Part shown: positions 1 to 8,631 of the stretch, one piece after another
Numbering within the stretch: the stretch's first letter is position 1
Layout: each line of letters begins with the position of its first letter
From: Burkholderiales bacterium
GTDB lineage: Bacteria > Pseudomonadota > Gammaproteobacteria > Burkholderiales > UBA11063
Reading direction: 5' to 3'
NCBI GenBank assembly: GCA_028693355.1
Contig: JAQUVM010000007.1
Coordinates: 1-48,879 of the forward strand
Length of the DNA stretch: 48,879 nt
Program-made: the position numbers and the translations under genes
The notes under the pieces: model-generated
Seen by the model: the letters and a program-made list of their open reading frames with translations, nothing else
What the model was told of the DNA's origin: nothing
The model's database searches: none

Positions 1-638
1 ATGGCTATACCGATTCTAACTCATAGTTTCTTAGAGTACCATTATGGTATGCCTATTTTATGGTTTTATTAACTATATTTTTAGCTTTTGCTCCAGCCAA
101 GTATGAATTAGCGAATAAGTTATCATACAAAGTTGCAGGTGGCGTAATTGTAGCTATAATGTTAATGTTTGGTTATAATGCATATCAAGCTAATAATGAG
201 CTGTCAAGTTATGCTCAACCGCCAACAGATTATGATGATTATGTAACTAATGTTAATGGATTAACAAAATATATTGATAGTAATTCTATGTGGGCATTAC
301 CAGCCGCTATGGTTTTGGATAATTATGTAGTGCCGGGTTCTCAAGCTACAAATGCAGTAATGCAACCTGAACAACAGGCAATATATATTGATAAATTAGC
401 TAATGCATTACCATATCCTGGTGCATTATTTAAACAGATTGTTGTTCATCAAATGATAGGTGATAATAAAGGTGCTATTATGTATGCAAATGTTTTAGCT
501 CATGCATATCCTTATTATGCTCCACAGTTTATACAGCAATTTAGTACTATGCCTCAGTTTGCTGAAGTAGTTAAAACTATGCAAGCTTTCCACTATGAAG
601 ATAAATCTAATTTATCTAAACTATTTACCAAGGATTAA
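1..638 (+). pseudogene. pglL: PglL/Wzy-type O-oligosaccharyltransferase, 3' part, frameshifted
   Basis: This is the C-terminal part of a membrane O-antigen ligase/polymerase-like protein (Wzy_C_2/PglL type), which transfers lipid-linked glycans to proteins in the periplasm. The first frame (from base 1) reads HSFLEYHYGM, the conserved His-containing loop of PglL-like enzymes, and then runs into TAA at 70-72. The continuation LLTIFLAFAPAKYELA lies in the frame two bases over (open through 638). Joining the frames near base 51 restores the expected His loop followed by a membrane helix and a soluble alpha-helical tail with a TPR-like look. A one-base loss is therefore the simplest reading. The gene start lies outside the window. 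An ATG at 60 could start a 192-residue product, but that would lack the catalytic loop. The gene ends 2 bases before clpP, whose ribosome-binding site AAGGA sits inside its last codons. Confidence 0.6.
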
Positions 639-640
639 TA

Positions 641-1252
641 ATGTTAGAAATGAATAATTTAGTGCCTATGGTTGTCGAGCAAAGCGCCCGAGGTGAGAGA
701 TCTTTTGATATTTATTCGCGCTTATTGCGTGAACGCATTGTGTTTCTTATCGGTGAAGTTAATGACCAGTCAGCTAATTTAATCGTTGCTCAGTTGTTGT
801 TTCTAGAAGCTGAAAATCCAGATAAGGATATTCACTTTTATATTAACTCACCTGGTGGTTCTGTAACTGCTGGTATGTCTATTTATGATACGATGAATTT
901 TATTAAATGTGATGTAAATACTATTTGTATTGGTCAAGCCTGCTCAATGGGTTCGTTTTTATTATCTGCTGGAGCAAAAGGTAAACGCTATGCATTGCCT
1001 AATTCTCGTGTGATGATACATCAGCCACTTGGAGGTTTTCGTGGTCAGGCATCAGATATTGAAATTCATGCAAAAAATATTTTATTTATGAAGCGTCAAT
1101 TAAATGAAATGTTAGCTCGTCATTGTGGTCGCACAGTTGAAGAGCTTGAACGAGATACTGATCGTGATAACTTTATGACAGCATCAGAGTCACTTGAATA
1201 TGGTTTGATTGATAAAGTATATACAAATCGTTCTGAAATTATAGGCGGTTAA
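641..1252 (+). CDS. clpP: ATP-dependent Clp protease proteolytic subunit
   Basis: ClpP is the serine peptidase chamber of the ClpXP/ClpAP proteases in the cytoplasm. The 203-residue length is normal. The catalytic triad is intact: Ser102 in QACSMGSFL, His127 in MIHQPLGG and Asp176 in DTDRDNF. Residues 1-10 or so should be the processed propeptide. The start at 641 is preceded by AAGGA at a good distance; a second in-frame ATG at 650 is possible but less well placed. clpX follows after three bases, so the two subunits of one protease are co-translated. No unusual residues are visible. Confidence 0.97.
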   Translation: MLEMNNLVPMVVEQSARGERSFDIYSRLLRERIVFLIGEVNDQSANLIVAQLLFLEAENPDKDIHFYINSPGGSVTAGMSIYDTMNFIKCDVNTICIGQACSMGSFLLSAGAKGKRYALPNSRVMIHQPLGGFRGQASDIEIHAKNILFMKRQLNEMLARHCGRTVEELERDTDRDNFMTASESLEYGLIDKVYTNRSEIIGG

Positions 1253-1255
1253 AAT

Positions 1256-2479
1256 ATGAAAAAATGTTCTTTTTGCGGAAAGCAAGAATCAGAGGTCAAG
1301 CATTTAATAGCTGGGCATGACGGTTTTATTTGCAATGAGTGTATAGCTGCTTGCGGAGAAATGTTAAAACACGCACCTGATGATAAAGATATCTTAGAAT
1401 CTCGTGAAGTAGTTGAAGTAGAAAAGCCTATTCCAACTCCAAAAGAAATTTCTGCGGAATTAAATAAATATGTGATTGGACAAGAACAAGCTAAAAAAGT
1501 ATTGTCTGTTGCAGTTTATAATCATTTTCATCGTGTACGTGATAAAAAAACCGAAGATAATGATGTTGAATTAGCAAAAAGTAATATATTGTTAATTGGG
1601 CCAACTGGTTCTGGTAAAACATTGCTTGCTCAAACTCTAGCTAGATTTTTAGATGTGCCATTTGCAATTGCTGATGCTACGACCCTTACTGAAGCTGGTT
1701 ATGTCGGTGATGACGTTGAAAATGTTTTAACTAGATTATTACAAAACTGTGATTATGATGTAGAAAAAGCTAAGCATGGGATAATTTATATCGATGAAAT
1801 TGATAAAATTTCCCGTCGTAGTGAAAATCCATCAATTACTAGAGATGTATCTGGAGAGGGCGTTCAGCAATCATTATTGAAATTAATTGAAGGTACTGTA
1901 TCAAATGTTCCGCCACAGGGTGGTCGTAAGCATCCGGGTAAAGATATGCTTCAGCTAGATACTAGCGATATATTATTTATATGTGGCGGTGCATTTGATG
2001 GACTTGAAAAAATTATTCAGATGCGTAGTGAAAAATCAGGAATTGGTTTTGGTGCAAGTGTTAGTAGTAAAACAGACTCACTAAATAAAGACTATTTCTT
2101 AAAGGATACTGAGCCTTCTGATTTAGTTAAATTTGGCTTAATTCCTGAGTTTATCGGGCGTTTACCTGTTCATGCTATTTTAAAAGAACTTGATGAAGAT
2201 GCAATGGTTGAGATTTTATCTAAACCAAAAAATGCTTTAATTAAGCAATATCAAAAACTATTTGCTAAAAATAATGCCGAATTAATTTTTGAAGATGATG
2301 CATTATATGCAGTTGCAAAATTAGCTAAAGTACGTAAGACTGGTGCTCGTGGATTACGCTCTATTATGGAAAATCTATTATTAAATACTATGTATGAATT
2401 ACCAGATATGGTTGATGTACATAAGGTTTGTATAGATGCTGATGTTGTAAATGGAAAAAAACAACCTGTTATAGTATAG
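1256..2479 (+). CDS. clpX: ATP-dependent Clp protease ATP-binding subunit ClpX
   Basis: ClpX is the AAA+ unfoldase that feeds substrates to ClpP. The N-terminal zinc-binding domain has Cys4, Cys7, Cys26 and Cys29. Walker A is GPTGSGKT at 115-122, Walker B is IIYIDEID around 176-183, and the pore-loop GYVGDD is at 148-153. The IGFGA loop that contacts ClpP is also present (SGIGFGAS). The 407 residues cover the whole family length. It lies three bases behind clpP and ends at a strong intrinsic terminator, so lon or hupB, which follow clpX in many relatives, are not in this operon. Confidence 0.97.
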   Translation: MKKCSFCGKQESEVKHLIAGHDGFICNECIAACGEMLKHAPDDKDILESREVVEVEKPIPTPKEISAELNKYVIGQEQAKKVLSVAVYNHFHRVRDKKTEDNDVELAKSNILLIGPTGSGKTLLAQTLARFLDVPFAIADATTLTEAGYVGDDVENVLTRLLQNCDYDVEKAKHGIIYIDEIDKISRRSENPSITRDVSGEGVQQSLLKLIEGTVSNVPPQGGRKHPGKDMLQLDTSDILFICGGAFDGLEKIIQMRSEKSGIGFGASVSSKTDSLNKDYFLKDTEPSDLVKFGLIPEFIGRLPVHAILKELDEDAMVEILSKPKNALIKQYQKLFAKNNAELIFEDDALYAVAKLAKVRKTGARGLRSIMENLLLNTMYELPDMVDVHKVCIDADVVNGKKQPVIV

Positions 2480-2482
2480 AAA

Positions 2483-2515
2483 AAATCCGTTTTGAAATAT
2501 AAACGGATTTTTTTA
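2483..2515 (+). terminator. Intrinsic terminator after clpX
   Basis: A perfect 10-bp stem (2483-2492 with 2501-2510, arms AAATCCGTTT/AAACGGATTT) closes an 8-base loop and runs into a T tract at 2508-2514. It ends the clpP-clpX operon. Confidence 0.85.
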
Positions 2516-2574
2516 TTAAAACAAACTATTTTATGTTAGTACCGTTGTATTAAACGTAATAAATAATTGATTAC

Positions 2575-2604
2575 TTGACATATGTAATAAACATCAACTA
2601 CTAT
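2575..2604 (+). promoter_or_regulatory. Putative sigma-70 promoter of the adc-patatin-bdhA operon
   Basis: TTGACA at 2575-2580 is followed after 18 bases by TACTAT at 2599-2604. The decarboxylase starts 51 bases downstream behind a clear AAAGGGG ribosome-binding site (2643-2649). The TATTAT at 2602-2607 is an alternative -10, but its spacing of 21 bases is too long. Prediction from sequence only. Confidence 0.5.
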
Positions 2605-2655
2605 TATGCAGTAAACTTATTACAATGATTTTAAATTTTTATAAAGGGGTAAGTT

Positions 2656-3405
2656 ATGAAAATATCTGATATCCAAAAAAATGCTTTTGCAATGCCTATT
2701 ACATCTCCAAGCGGACTAAAAATTGATTACCGATTTAATAATCGTGAATATTTTATAATTGCTTATGAAACTGATATTGAACTATTACAGCAAGTAGTGC
2801 CAGAGCCTTTAAAAGTTGTTAGTAATATTGTTAAATTTGAATTTATGAAAATGGCTGATGCTCACGGGTTTGGTGTATTCCATGAATCTGGACAAGTTAT
2901 TGAGGTTGAGCTAGACGGAGTGCGTGGTAGCTATTCTCATATGATGTTTTTAAATGATGTGGCACCCATCTCTGCTGGCAGAGAAATTTGGGGTTTTCCA
3001 AAAAAATATGGAAATCCATCTTTAGATGTTGATGTTGATACCTTAGTTGGACGTTTAAAATATAATAGTGTTGATGTTGCTGTTGGTACTATGGGATATA
3101 AATATCAAACTTTAGACGTTAATAAGATCAAAGATAATTTTGAAAAAACACCAAATTTTCTATTGAAAATAATTCCTCATGCTAATGGAAAAGAAGCAAG
3201 TATTTGTCAGTTAGTAAAATATTACTTAGAAGATGTAACTGTTCATGGGGCATGGACTGGGCCTACAGCGTTACAATTATTTGAACATGCATTAGCACCA
3301 GTTGCAACTTTGCCAGTTCGTAAGGTTGTTAGTGGTACTCATATAATTGCAGATCTAACTCTTGGGTTTGGTGAAGTTGTTTTTGATTATTTAGATACTA
3401 AATAA
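2656..3405 (+). CDS. adc: Acetoacetate decarboxylase
   Basis: This enzyme decarboxylates acetoacetate to acetone and CO2 through a Schiff base. The 249-residue protein has the family's GREIWGFPKKYGNP motif, with the adjacent lysines at 116 and 117. By homology with clostridial Adc the first forms the Schiff base and the second lowers its pKa. The start is fixed by AAAGGGG seven bases upstream. A patatin gene follows after 12 bases, then 3-hydroxybutyrate dehydrogenase, so all three probably act on acetoacetate, 3-hydroxybutyrate or a storage polyester. Family members sometimes act on other beta-keto acids, so the substrate is inferred. There is no signal peptide, so the enzyme is cytoplasmic. 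Confidence 0.9.
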   Translation: MKISDIQKNAFAMPITSPSGLKIDYRFNNREYFIIAYETDIELLQQVVPEPLKVVSNIVKFEFMKMADAHGFGVFHESGQVIEVELDGVRGSYSHMMFLNDVAPISAGREIWGFPKKYGNPSLDVDVDTLVGRLKYNSVDVAVGTMGYKYQTLDVNKIKDNFEKTPNFLLKIIPHANGKEASICQLVKYYLEDVTVHGAWTGPTALQLFEHALAPVATLPVRKVVSGTHIIADLTLGFGEVVFDYLDTK

Positions 3406-3417
3406 AAGGATCATTAC

Positions 3418-4557
3418 ATGCCTAAGAATAAAAGAAGAACCGTCTATGTATTTCAAGGCGGTGGTGCTTTGGGGTCATTCCAAGTTGGCGGAGCAGAAGC
3501 ATTATTGAATGCTGGTTATAATGCAGATATGGTGGTGGGTATATCTATCGGTGGTATTAATGCTGCTATATTTGCAGGTAATAAGCCAGAAGATAGAATA
3601 AACAAACTAAAGAAATTTTGGGAAAAAATTACGGTTGATATTAAGTCATTTGGTTTTGGGATTCCTGATTTTAATGCTGCAAAAGTTACTAATTTTTTAG
3701 GTGCACAATATGCTTTATTAGCGGGGCAACCAGGTTTCTTTACACCAAAATTAATTAATCCATGGGTTATGTCAAATGGCAAACCTGAAGATTTTGCTTT
3801 TTATGATACTGCACCATTACGTAAAACTTTAGAAGAGTTTATCGATTTTAACTATCTAAATGAGGGTCATGTTAGACTATGTTTAGGTGTTACGGATTTA
3901 GAAACTGGTGACTTTGTTTTTTTTGATAGTACAAAAGATAAAATTACTACAGAACATGTTTTAGCATCTGCGGCATTACCACCTAGCTTCCCTGCAATAG
4001 AAATAGATGGTCGTTACTATGTTGATGGTGGTGTTTATGCAAATACACCATTAGCTAAAGTATTTGATGAAACATATAGCGATAACACTGATGTTTTATG
4101 TTTTATGTTTGATCTATTTTCTGCCGAAGGTGTATTACCTCATTCTATAGATGGAATGTTAGAGCGTATTAAAGACATTCAATATTCTTCACATTCTAAG
4201 CGTTCAACTAGTCTTTATGCAACTACACAAAATTTAACTCGTGCTATTCGTTTTTTAGGTAGTAAATTGCCTGAAGAAGTGGCAAATCAGCCAGAAGTTC
4301 AACAGATTTTAAATTTGGGTAATGTACCTAATTTAGATTTAATACATATTATTTACCACTCTCGTCGTGGTACTGAGTTACATAGTAAAGATTATAACTT
4401 TAATGATGCAGCTCGAGAGGCTCATTATGAACAAGGTTTTACAATAACTAGTCAAGTTATAAAAAATGGAAATCATCGGTGGGATAGCCCATCTGAAGAT
4501 TTCAGTAGAATCTATACTATTGATAAAGATAATCAATTAGTAGAAGTTGATGTTTAA
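3418..4557 (+). CDS. Patatin-like phospholipase (with DUF3734-type C-terminal domain)
   Basis: A serine acyl hydrolase of the patatin fold. The oxyanion glycine stretch FQGGGALGSFQ (13-22), the nucleophile elbow GISIG with Ser43, and the Asp of DGG (Asp203 in YYVDGGVYAN) form the Ser-Asp dyad. The C-terminal part, with RRGTELHSKDYNF and a following EQGF helix, matches the DUF3734 domain often fused to bacterial patatins. There is no signal peptide. It sits between acetoacetate decarboxylase (12-base gap) and 3-hydroxybutyrate dehydrogenase (27-base gap), which suggests lipid or polyhydroxybutyrate hydrolysis; the substrate is an inference. A paralogue lies at 5709-6827. Confidence 0.88.
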   Translation: MPKNKRRTVYVFQGGGALGSFQVGGAEALLNAGYNADMVVGISIGGINAAIFAGNKPEDRINKLKKFWEKITVDIKSFGFGIPDFNAAKVTNFLGAQYALLAGQPGFFTPKLINPWVMSNGKPEDFAFYDTAPLRKTLEEFIDFNYLNEGHVRLCLGVTDLETGDFVFFDSTKDKITTEHVLASAALPPSFPAIEIDGRYYVDGGVYANTPLAKVFDETYSDNTDVLCFMFDLFSAEGVLPHSIDGMLERIKDIQYSSHSKRSTSLYATTQNLTRAIRFLGSKLPEEVANQPEVQQILNLGNVPNLDLIHIIYHSRRGTELHSKDYNFNDAAREAHYEQGFTITSQVIKNGNHRWDSPSEDFSRIYTIDKDNQLVEVDV

Positions 4558-4584
4558 TTTATTTATTTTTTAAAGGGATTTATT

Positions 4585-5376
4585 ATGCCTATTAATGTAA
4601 AAGGTAAAGTAACTGTTATTACTGGTGCTGCTTCAGGTATTGGAAAACATATGGCAGAGAAATTTGCTGAAGAAGGTAGCCATGTTGTTATCGCTGATTT
4701 AGATCTTAATGCTGCAACATCAGTAGCTAAAGAAATTAGTGACAAATATGGCATTGAAACAATGGCTGTAAAGATGAATGTAACTGATGAAAATGAAGTT
4801 AATGGTGGAATTGAAGCTGTTGCACAAAAATTTGGTAAAATTGATGTATTAATTAGTAATGCTGGTATCCAAATTATCTCTCCAATTGTTGATTTTGAAT
4901 TTGATGCATGGAAAAAAGTTATTGATATCCATTTAAATGGTACATTCTTGACTGTTCGTGCAGCAATGAGAAAAATGATTGAGCAAGGTAAGGGTGGACA
5001 TATTTTAGTTACAGGTTCAGTACACTCAGTTGAAGCATCAAAAAATAAAGCAGCATATGTTGCAGCTAAGCATGCACAATTAGGCTTTGTTCGTTCAGTA
5101 GCTAAAGAAGGTGCTGAATATAATATTAGTGCTAATTTGATCGGTCCTGGTTTTGTAAAAACTCCATTAGTTGATAGACAAATTCCAGAACAAGCTAAAA
5201 CTTTAGGTATTAGTGAAGAAGAAGTTGTTAAAAAAATTATGTTAGGTGAGACTGTTGATGGTGAATTCACAACTGTTGAAGACGTAGCAAATGTTGCGGT
5301 ATTCTTAGCTGGAATGGATACAAACGTATTAACTGGCCAAAGTTTCTTATTAACTCATGGTTGGCATATGCAATAA
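4585..5376 (+). CDS. bdhA: D-3-hydroxybutyrate dehydrogenase (SDR family)
   Basis: This short-chain dehydrogenase interconverts 3-hydroxybutyrate and acetoacetate with NAD. The cofactor motif TGAASGIG is at 13-20 and NAG at 92-94. The catalytic residues are Ser145, Tyr158 and Lys162 (YVAAK). The C-terminal stretch LGISEEEVVKKIMLGETVDG and the DVANVAVFLA helix are typical of BdhA rather than of generic 3-oxoacyl-ACP reductases. The 263-residue length is normal. It is the last gene of the adc-patatin-bdhA operon, which closes with a terminator at 5438-5463. Its product acetoacetate would be the substrate of the first gene. Confidence 0.93.
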   Translation: MPINVKGKVTVITGAASGIGKHMAEKFAEEGSHVVIADLDLNAATSVAKEISDKYGIETMAVKMNVTDENEVNGGIEAVAQKFGKIDVLISNAGIQIISPIVDFEFDAWKKVIDIHLNGTFLTVRAAMRKMIEQGKGGHILVTGSVHSVEASKNKAAYVAAKHAQLGFVRSVAKEGAEYNISANLIGPGFVKTPLVDRQIPEQAKTLGISEEEVVKKIMLGETVDGEFTTVEDVANVAVFLAGMDTNVLTGQSFLLTHGWHMQ

Positions 5377-5437
5377 TAGTTAGATACTATATTTTAGTAT
5401 TTATATATTAAAATAGTTAAGTATTTTTAGTATCTTT

Positions 5438-5470
5438 AAAGTGGTGCAATATAGCACCACTTTATTAATT
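5438..5470 (+). terminator. Intrinsic terminator after bdhA
   Basis: Ten-base-pair stem AAAGTGGTGC (5438-5447) with GCACCACTTT (5454-5463), a 6-base loop, and a T-rich tail. Confidence 0.8.
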
Positions 5471-5479
5471 TTAATAATA

Positions 5480-5602
5480 TATAGCTAACTCATTTTTAAA
5501 ACGTACTGCTTGATTCGTTCCTAACCTATTATGCATAGGTGTCGTCGCTCATTGCATTGTACATTTTAATCTGAGATTGGCTATAGTTAATTCATTTTCA
5601 AA
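5480..5602. repeat. Imperfect 21-base direct repeat ahead of the second patatin gene
   Basis: The 332-base gap 5377-5708 holds the bdhA terminator and two copies of a 21-base sequence, at 5480-5500 (TATAGCTAACTCATTTTTAAA, one base longer counted) and 5582-5602, matching at 18 of 21 positions and 102 bases apart. Between them is a small inverted repeat ACCTAT/ATAGGT (5524-5529 and 5535-5540). No gene is visible. It may be a regulatory region or the scar of a small insertion. Confidence 0.35.
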
Positions 5603-5708
5603 TGATTATGCACTACTTACTTAGATTTAATAGGTTTCATAGTTGATTAAATGTGCCAATTTGATTTTGAAATTAGCGATAACATGTGAGGAGCATAATT
5701 TAAATATT

Positions 5709-6827
5709 ATGGGGAAAAAAGTAATATATGTATTTCAAGGCGGTGGTGCGTTAGGTTCATTTCAAGTTGGTGGATTTAAAGCCTTATCTGATAAAAATTA
5801 CCAACCAGATATGGTTGTCGGAGGATCTATTGGAGGGATTAACGCAGCAATAATAGCAGGAAATAAGCCAGAAAATCGTCATAAAATGTTGAATAAATTC
5901 TGGAAGAAAATTACAACTGGTGTAAATACATTTGGATTTAATCTACCAGATCTGAATAGTTATAAAACTGGAAATTTTTTTGGAGCAATTTCTTCTGCAA
6001 TGTTTGGGCAACCAGGGTTTTTTGCACCAAGATTTGTAAATCAATGGTTTATGACAAATAAGTTAGAAGATATGTCTTTGTACGATATAGAGCCATTACG
6101 TAAAACTTTAAATGAAGTTATTGATTTTGATTATTTAAATCAAGGTCATGTCAGATTATGTTTAAGTGCTACAGATTTGCAAACTGGAAATTTAGTATTT
6201 TTTGATAGTATTAAAGAAAAAATTACTACAGATCATCTTTTAGCTTCTGGCGCTTTACCACCTGGGTTTCCTGTTGTGAGGATTAATGATAATTTTTATG
6301 TAGATGGTGCAATTTATTCAAATTCACCGCAAATGACAGTCTTAAATAGCTTTAGCAATGATAAATGGTTTGATAACGCATCTTGTTTTGTATTTGATTT
6401 ATTTTCTGCTGATGGCGTTTTGCCAAACTCTATGGATGGAGTTATGGAGCGAATAAAAGATATAAGATTTTCTTCTCACTCAAAGCATTCATTGCTAGAG
6501 TATAAACAATCACAGGATTTAGCATACGCAATAAAAAATCTTTATGATACATTACCAGATAATTTACGTTCTTCAGAAGAAATGAAGAATGTTATGAGTT
6601 TAGGGCGATTATCTAATTTAGATTTAGTTCATATACCGTATCGCTCACCAAAGGGAACCGAGTTAGAAAGTAAGGACTATAACTTTAGTTATGATACGGC
6701 ACTAATACATATACAGCAAGGTTTTGAAATTACACAAAAAGCGATTCACCAATTTGAGTATAGGACTTCGCAAGATATTGGAAAATGTTACACGGTTGAT
6801 GAAAAAGTTAATTTAGTTGAAATATGA
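5709..6827 (+). CDS. Patatin-like phospholipase, paralogue of the 3418-4557 gene
   Basis: Second copy of the patatin family. From the ATG at 5709 it has FQGGGALGSFQVGG at 10-22, nucleophile Ser40 in GGSIGG, and the dyad Asp199 in YVDGAIYSN. The third dyad-motif residue is Ala (DGA) where the first copy has Gly; both forms occur in the family. The C-terminal SPKGTELESKDYNF block aligns with the first copy. An open frame extends up to 5643, but those 22 residues have no counterpart in the paralogue, so 5709 is preferred. Its GAGGAG ribosome-binding site is unusually far away (about 15 bases). It lies alone behind the bdhA terminator, so it is probably expressed separately. Confidence 0.85.
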   Translation: MGKKVIYVFQGGGALGSFQVGGFKALSDKNYQPDMVVGGSIGGINAAIIAGNKPENRHKMLNKFWKKITTGVNTFGFNLPDLNSYKTGNFFGAISSAMFGQPGFFAPRFVNQWFMTNKLEDMSLYDIEPLRKTLNEVIDFDYLNQGHVRLCLSATDLQTGNLVFFDSIKEKITTDHLLASGALPPGFPVVRINDNFYVDGAIYSNSPQMTVLNSFSNDKWFDNASCFVFDLFSADGVLPNSMDGVMERIKDIRFSSHSKHSLLEYKQSQDLAYAIKNLYDTLPDNLRSSEEMKNVMSLGRLSNLDLVHIPYRSPKGTELESKDYNFSYDTALIHIQQGFEITQKAIHQFEYRTSQDIGKCYTVDEKVNLVEI

Positions 6828-6912
6828 TAGATTTGCTATAAAATTATTATAATGTAATGAGAGTTATTTTTAATTAAATGTTAAAATATATTGCTTTTAT
6901 AATTATGTAAAT

Positions 6913-7500
6913 TTGGAGAGAAAAATCAAAGCCCAATTTTGGAAAATCTGTAATTTATTTAATAAATATATTTCAAAACCACGCATGGTATTGGGGTATA
7001 AATGTCATAACGGTAAATATTTACCATTGACTAGGATGAGTAATACGGTAGATGTAATTTATCCGCAAAATTTAGATATTGAAAATAATGTATTCATTTG
7101 GCATCACTCTATTTTAGAATGTAGCAATGGGATAAAAATTGAAGAAGGTTGTCAAATAGGTGCTTATGTTTTGATGGCAAGTCATTCTTCACATCTAGCT
7201 ATCCGTTTATATGGGACACATTTTATTGAGCATAATGGTAAGCACAAAGCTTATGTGCGTGGCAGTATCAAAATTGGAAAATTTAGTTTTGTGGGGCCTC
7301 ATAGTGTTATTATGCCAGGAACTTCAATTGGTAAAGGTTCAATAGTTTCTGCGTATAGCTTAGTTAAAGGTGAGTTCCCTGATTTTGCAATCATTGCAGG
7401 TAATCCAGCTGTACAAGTTGGCGATACTCGTAAAACTGATGAAAAAATGTTACAGCAGTATCCTGAGTTACGCAAATACTATGATGAATGGGCTAACTGA
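6913..7500 (+). CDS. Hexapeptide-repeat (LbH) acyltransferase
   Basis: A left-handed beta-helix acyltransferase of the WcaF/CysE-like group, which acetylates sugars or similar small acceptors. The hexapeptide pattern is visible in VIYPQNLDIENNVFIWHH, IKIEEGCQIGAYVLM, IKIGKFSFVGPHSVIMPG and TSIGKGSIVSAYSLVKG, ending with the usual IIAGNPAVQVG. The product is 195 residues. The start is unusual: no ATG exists in frame, and the only canonical option is TTG at 6913. A good GGAGAG at 6915-6920 would instead fit an ATC codon at 6925. It precedes a glycosyltransferase and a flippase, so it probably modifies a surface glycan precursor. Confidence 0.75.
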   Translation: MERKIKAQFWKICNLFNKYISKPRMVLGYKCHNGKYLPLTRMSNTVDVIYPQNLDIENNVFIWHHSILECSNGIKIEEGCQIGAYVLMASHSSHLAIRLYGTHFIEHNGKHKAYVRGSIKIGKFSFVGPHSVIMPGTSIGKGSIVSAYSLVKGEFPDFAIIAGNPAVQVGDTRKTDEKMLQQYPELRKYYDEWAN

Positions 7501-7573
7501 TTATAAGCTAGTAACTCGCTATATCAATGGATGTTTTTTGAGTATGATGGCGTATACAATTGAAAGATAAATA

Positions 7574-8629
7574 GTGGAAATAAAAAAAATATTGATAATT
7601 GGCTCTAATTCTATTCATTGTAGACGCTATATTGTAGGTATTATTAATAATAGTAATTTTAAGGTTGAGGTTATTACCAATCATCAAATAGATGAAATTA
7701 ATGTATCTCAACATATTGTCAATTTTTCTTTACGTAATTTAGGGGCAAGTAAGCTAATCTTATCTGTAATAGATAAATTTAATCCTGATGTCGTGCATAT
7801 TCACCAAGCCAATAGTTATGCTTGGCATACATTTAGAGCATTGAAAAAATCTTTATGTAAACCTAAACGAATCCTTACTACATGGGGTTCTGATGTATTA
7901 CTTTTACCCAAGCAAAATCCTCTAATGAAAAAGATGGTGGTTAGTAATTTATTAAATGCAGATATTATTACGTCAGACTCTCTTTATATGTCTTCGATCG
8001 TGGAAGAGCTTATCCATCCGTATAGTAAAATTATAAAAACTATAAATTTTGGAATTCAATCTTTGCCGAATAAGCAAAATTTAAATAATAAAGAAAAAAT
8101 TATTTTATCTAATAGATTACATAAGTCCTTATATAGAGTAGATAAGATTATTAAAGCATTTGCTTTGTTATGTAGGCACCAGGAGTTTAATGATTATAAA
8201 TTAGTAGTTGCGGCAAACGGCGAAGAAACAAATAGCTTAAAAGCATTAGTCTCAGATCTAAAAATTAGTGAACGGGTGAAATTTACAGGTATGCTCTCAT
8301 ATGATGAGTTAGTTGAATACTATCGTAAAGCGAGAATATTTGTATCATTTCCCAAGAGCGATGGTACAGCATCAAGTTTGCTAGAGTCTATGGCATACGG
8401 AGCAATACCAGTATTATCAAATTTACCAGCAAATTTAGAGTGGGTAATTGATGAATGTAATGGTTTTATTGCGAGTGATGTAGAGAACCTATTTGATAAA
8501 ATTATTCAAGCTATAAAACTATCTCAAGATAGAGATTTATATTTGCAGATTTATGATTTTAATTATTCACTGATAAAAACAAAGGCTATTTTTACGCATA
8601 ATATCCAAAAATTTACAGCGCTTTATTAA
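7574..8629 (+). CDS. Glycosyltransferase, GT4-like (GT-B fold)
   Basis: The 351-residue protein has a GT-B layout: an N-terminal acceptor domain beginning KKILIIGSNSIHCRRY with HIHQANSYAWHTF, and a C-terminal nucleotide-sugar domain. The C-terminal signature SDGTASSLLESMAYGAIPVLS carries the GT4 EX7E-type motif region. It should transfer a sugar to an undecaprenyl-linked glycan at the cytoplasmic face of the membrane. The start is GTG at 7574. The flippase gene starts two bases after its stop, so the pair is translationally coupled. The donor sugar cannot be told from sequence. Confidence 0.82.
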   Translation: MEIKKILIIGSNSIHCRRYIVGIINNSNFKVEVITNHQIDEINVSQHIVNFSLRNLGASKLILSVIDKFNPDVVHIHQANSYAWHTFRALKKSLCKPKRILTTWGSDVLLLPKQNPLMKKMVVSNLLNADIITSDSLYMSSIVEELIHPYSKIIKTINFGIQSLPNKQNLNNKEKIILSNRLHKSLYRVDKIIKAFALLCRHQEFNDYKLVVAANGEETNSLKALVSDLKISERVKFTGMLSYDELVEYYRKARIFVSFPKSDGTASSLLESMAYGAIPVLSNLPANLEWVIDECNGFIASDVENLFDKIIQAIKLSQDRDLYLQIYDFNYSLIKTKAIFTHNIQKFTALY

Positions 8630-8631
8630 TT

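Noticed and set aside
4563..5270. A long minus-strand open frame opposite bdhA
   Set aside because: It mirrors the codon pattern of the well-supported dehydrogenase, has a Ser/Pro/Ile-rich composition typical of antisense frames, and has no ribosome-binding site.
7370..7570. A 66-codon frame overlapping the acyltransferase end
   Set aside because: It is an out-of-frame reading of a clearly coding region plus the short gap behind it. Its composition is unnatural and it matches nothing.
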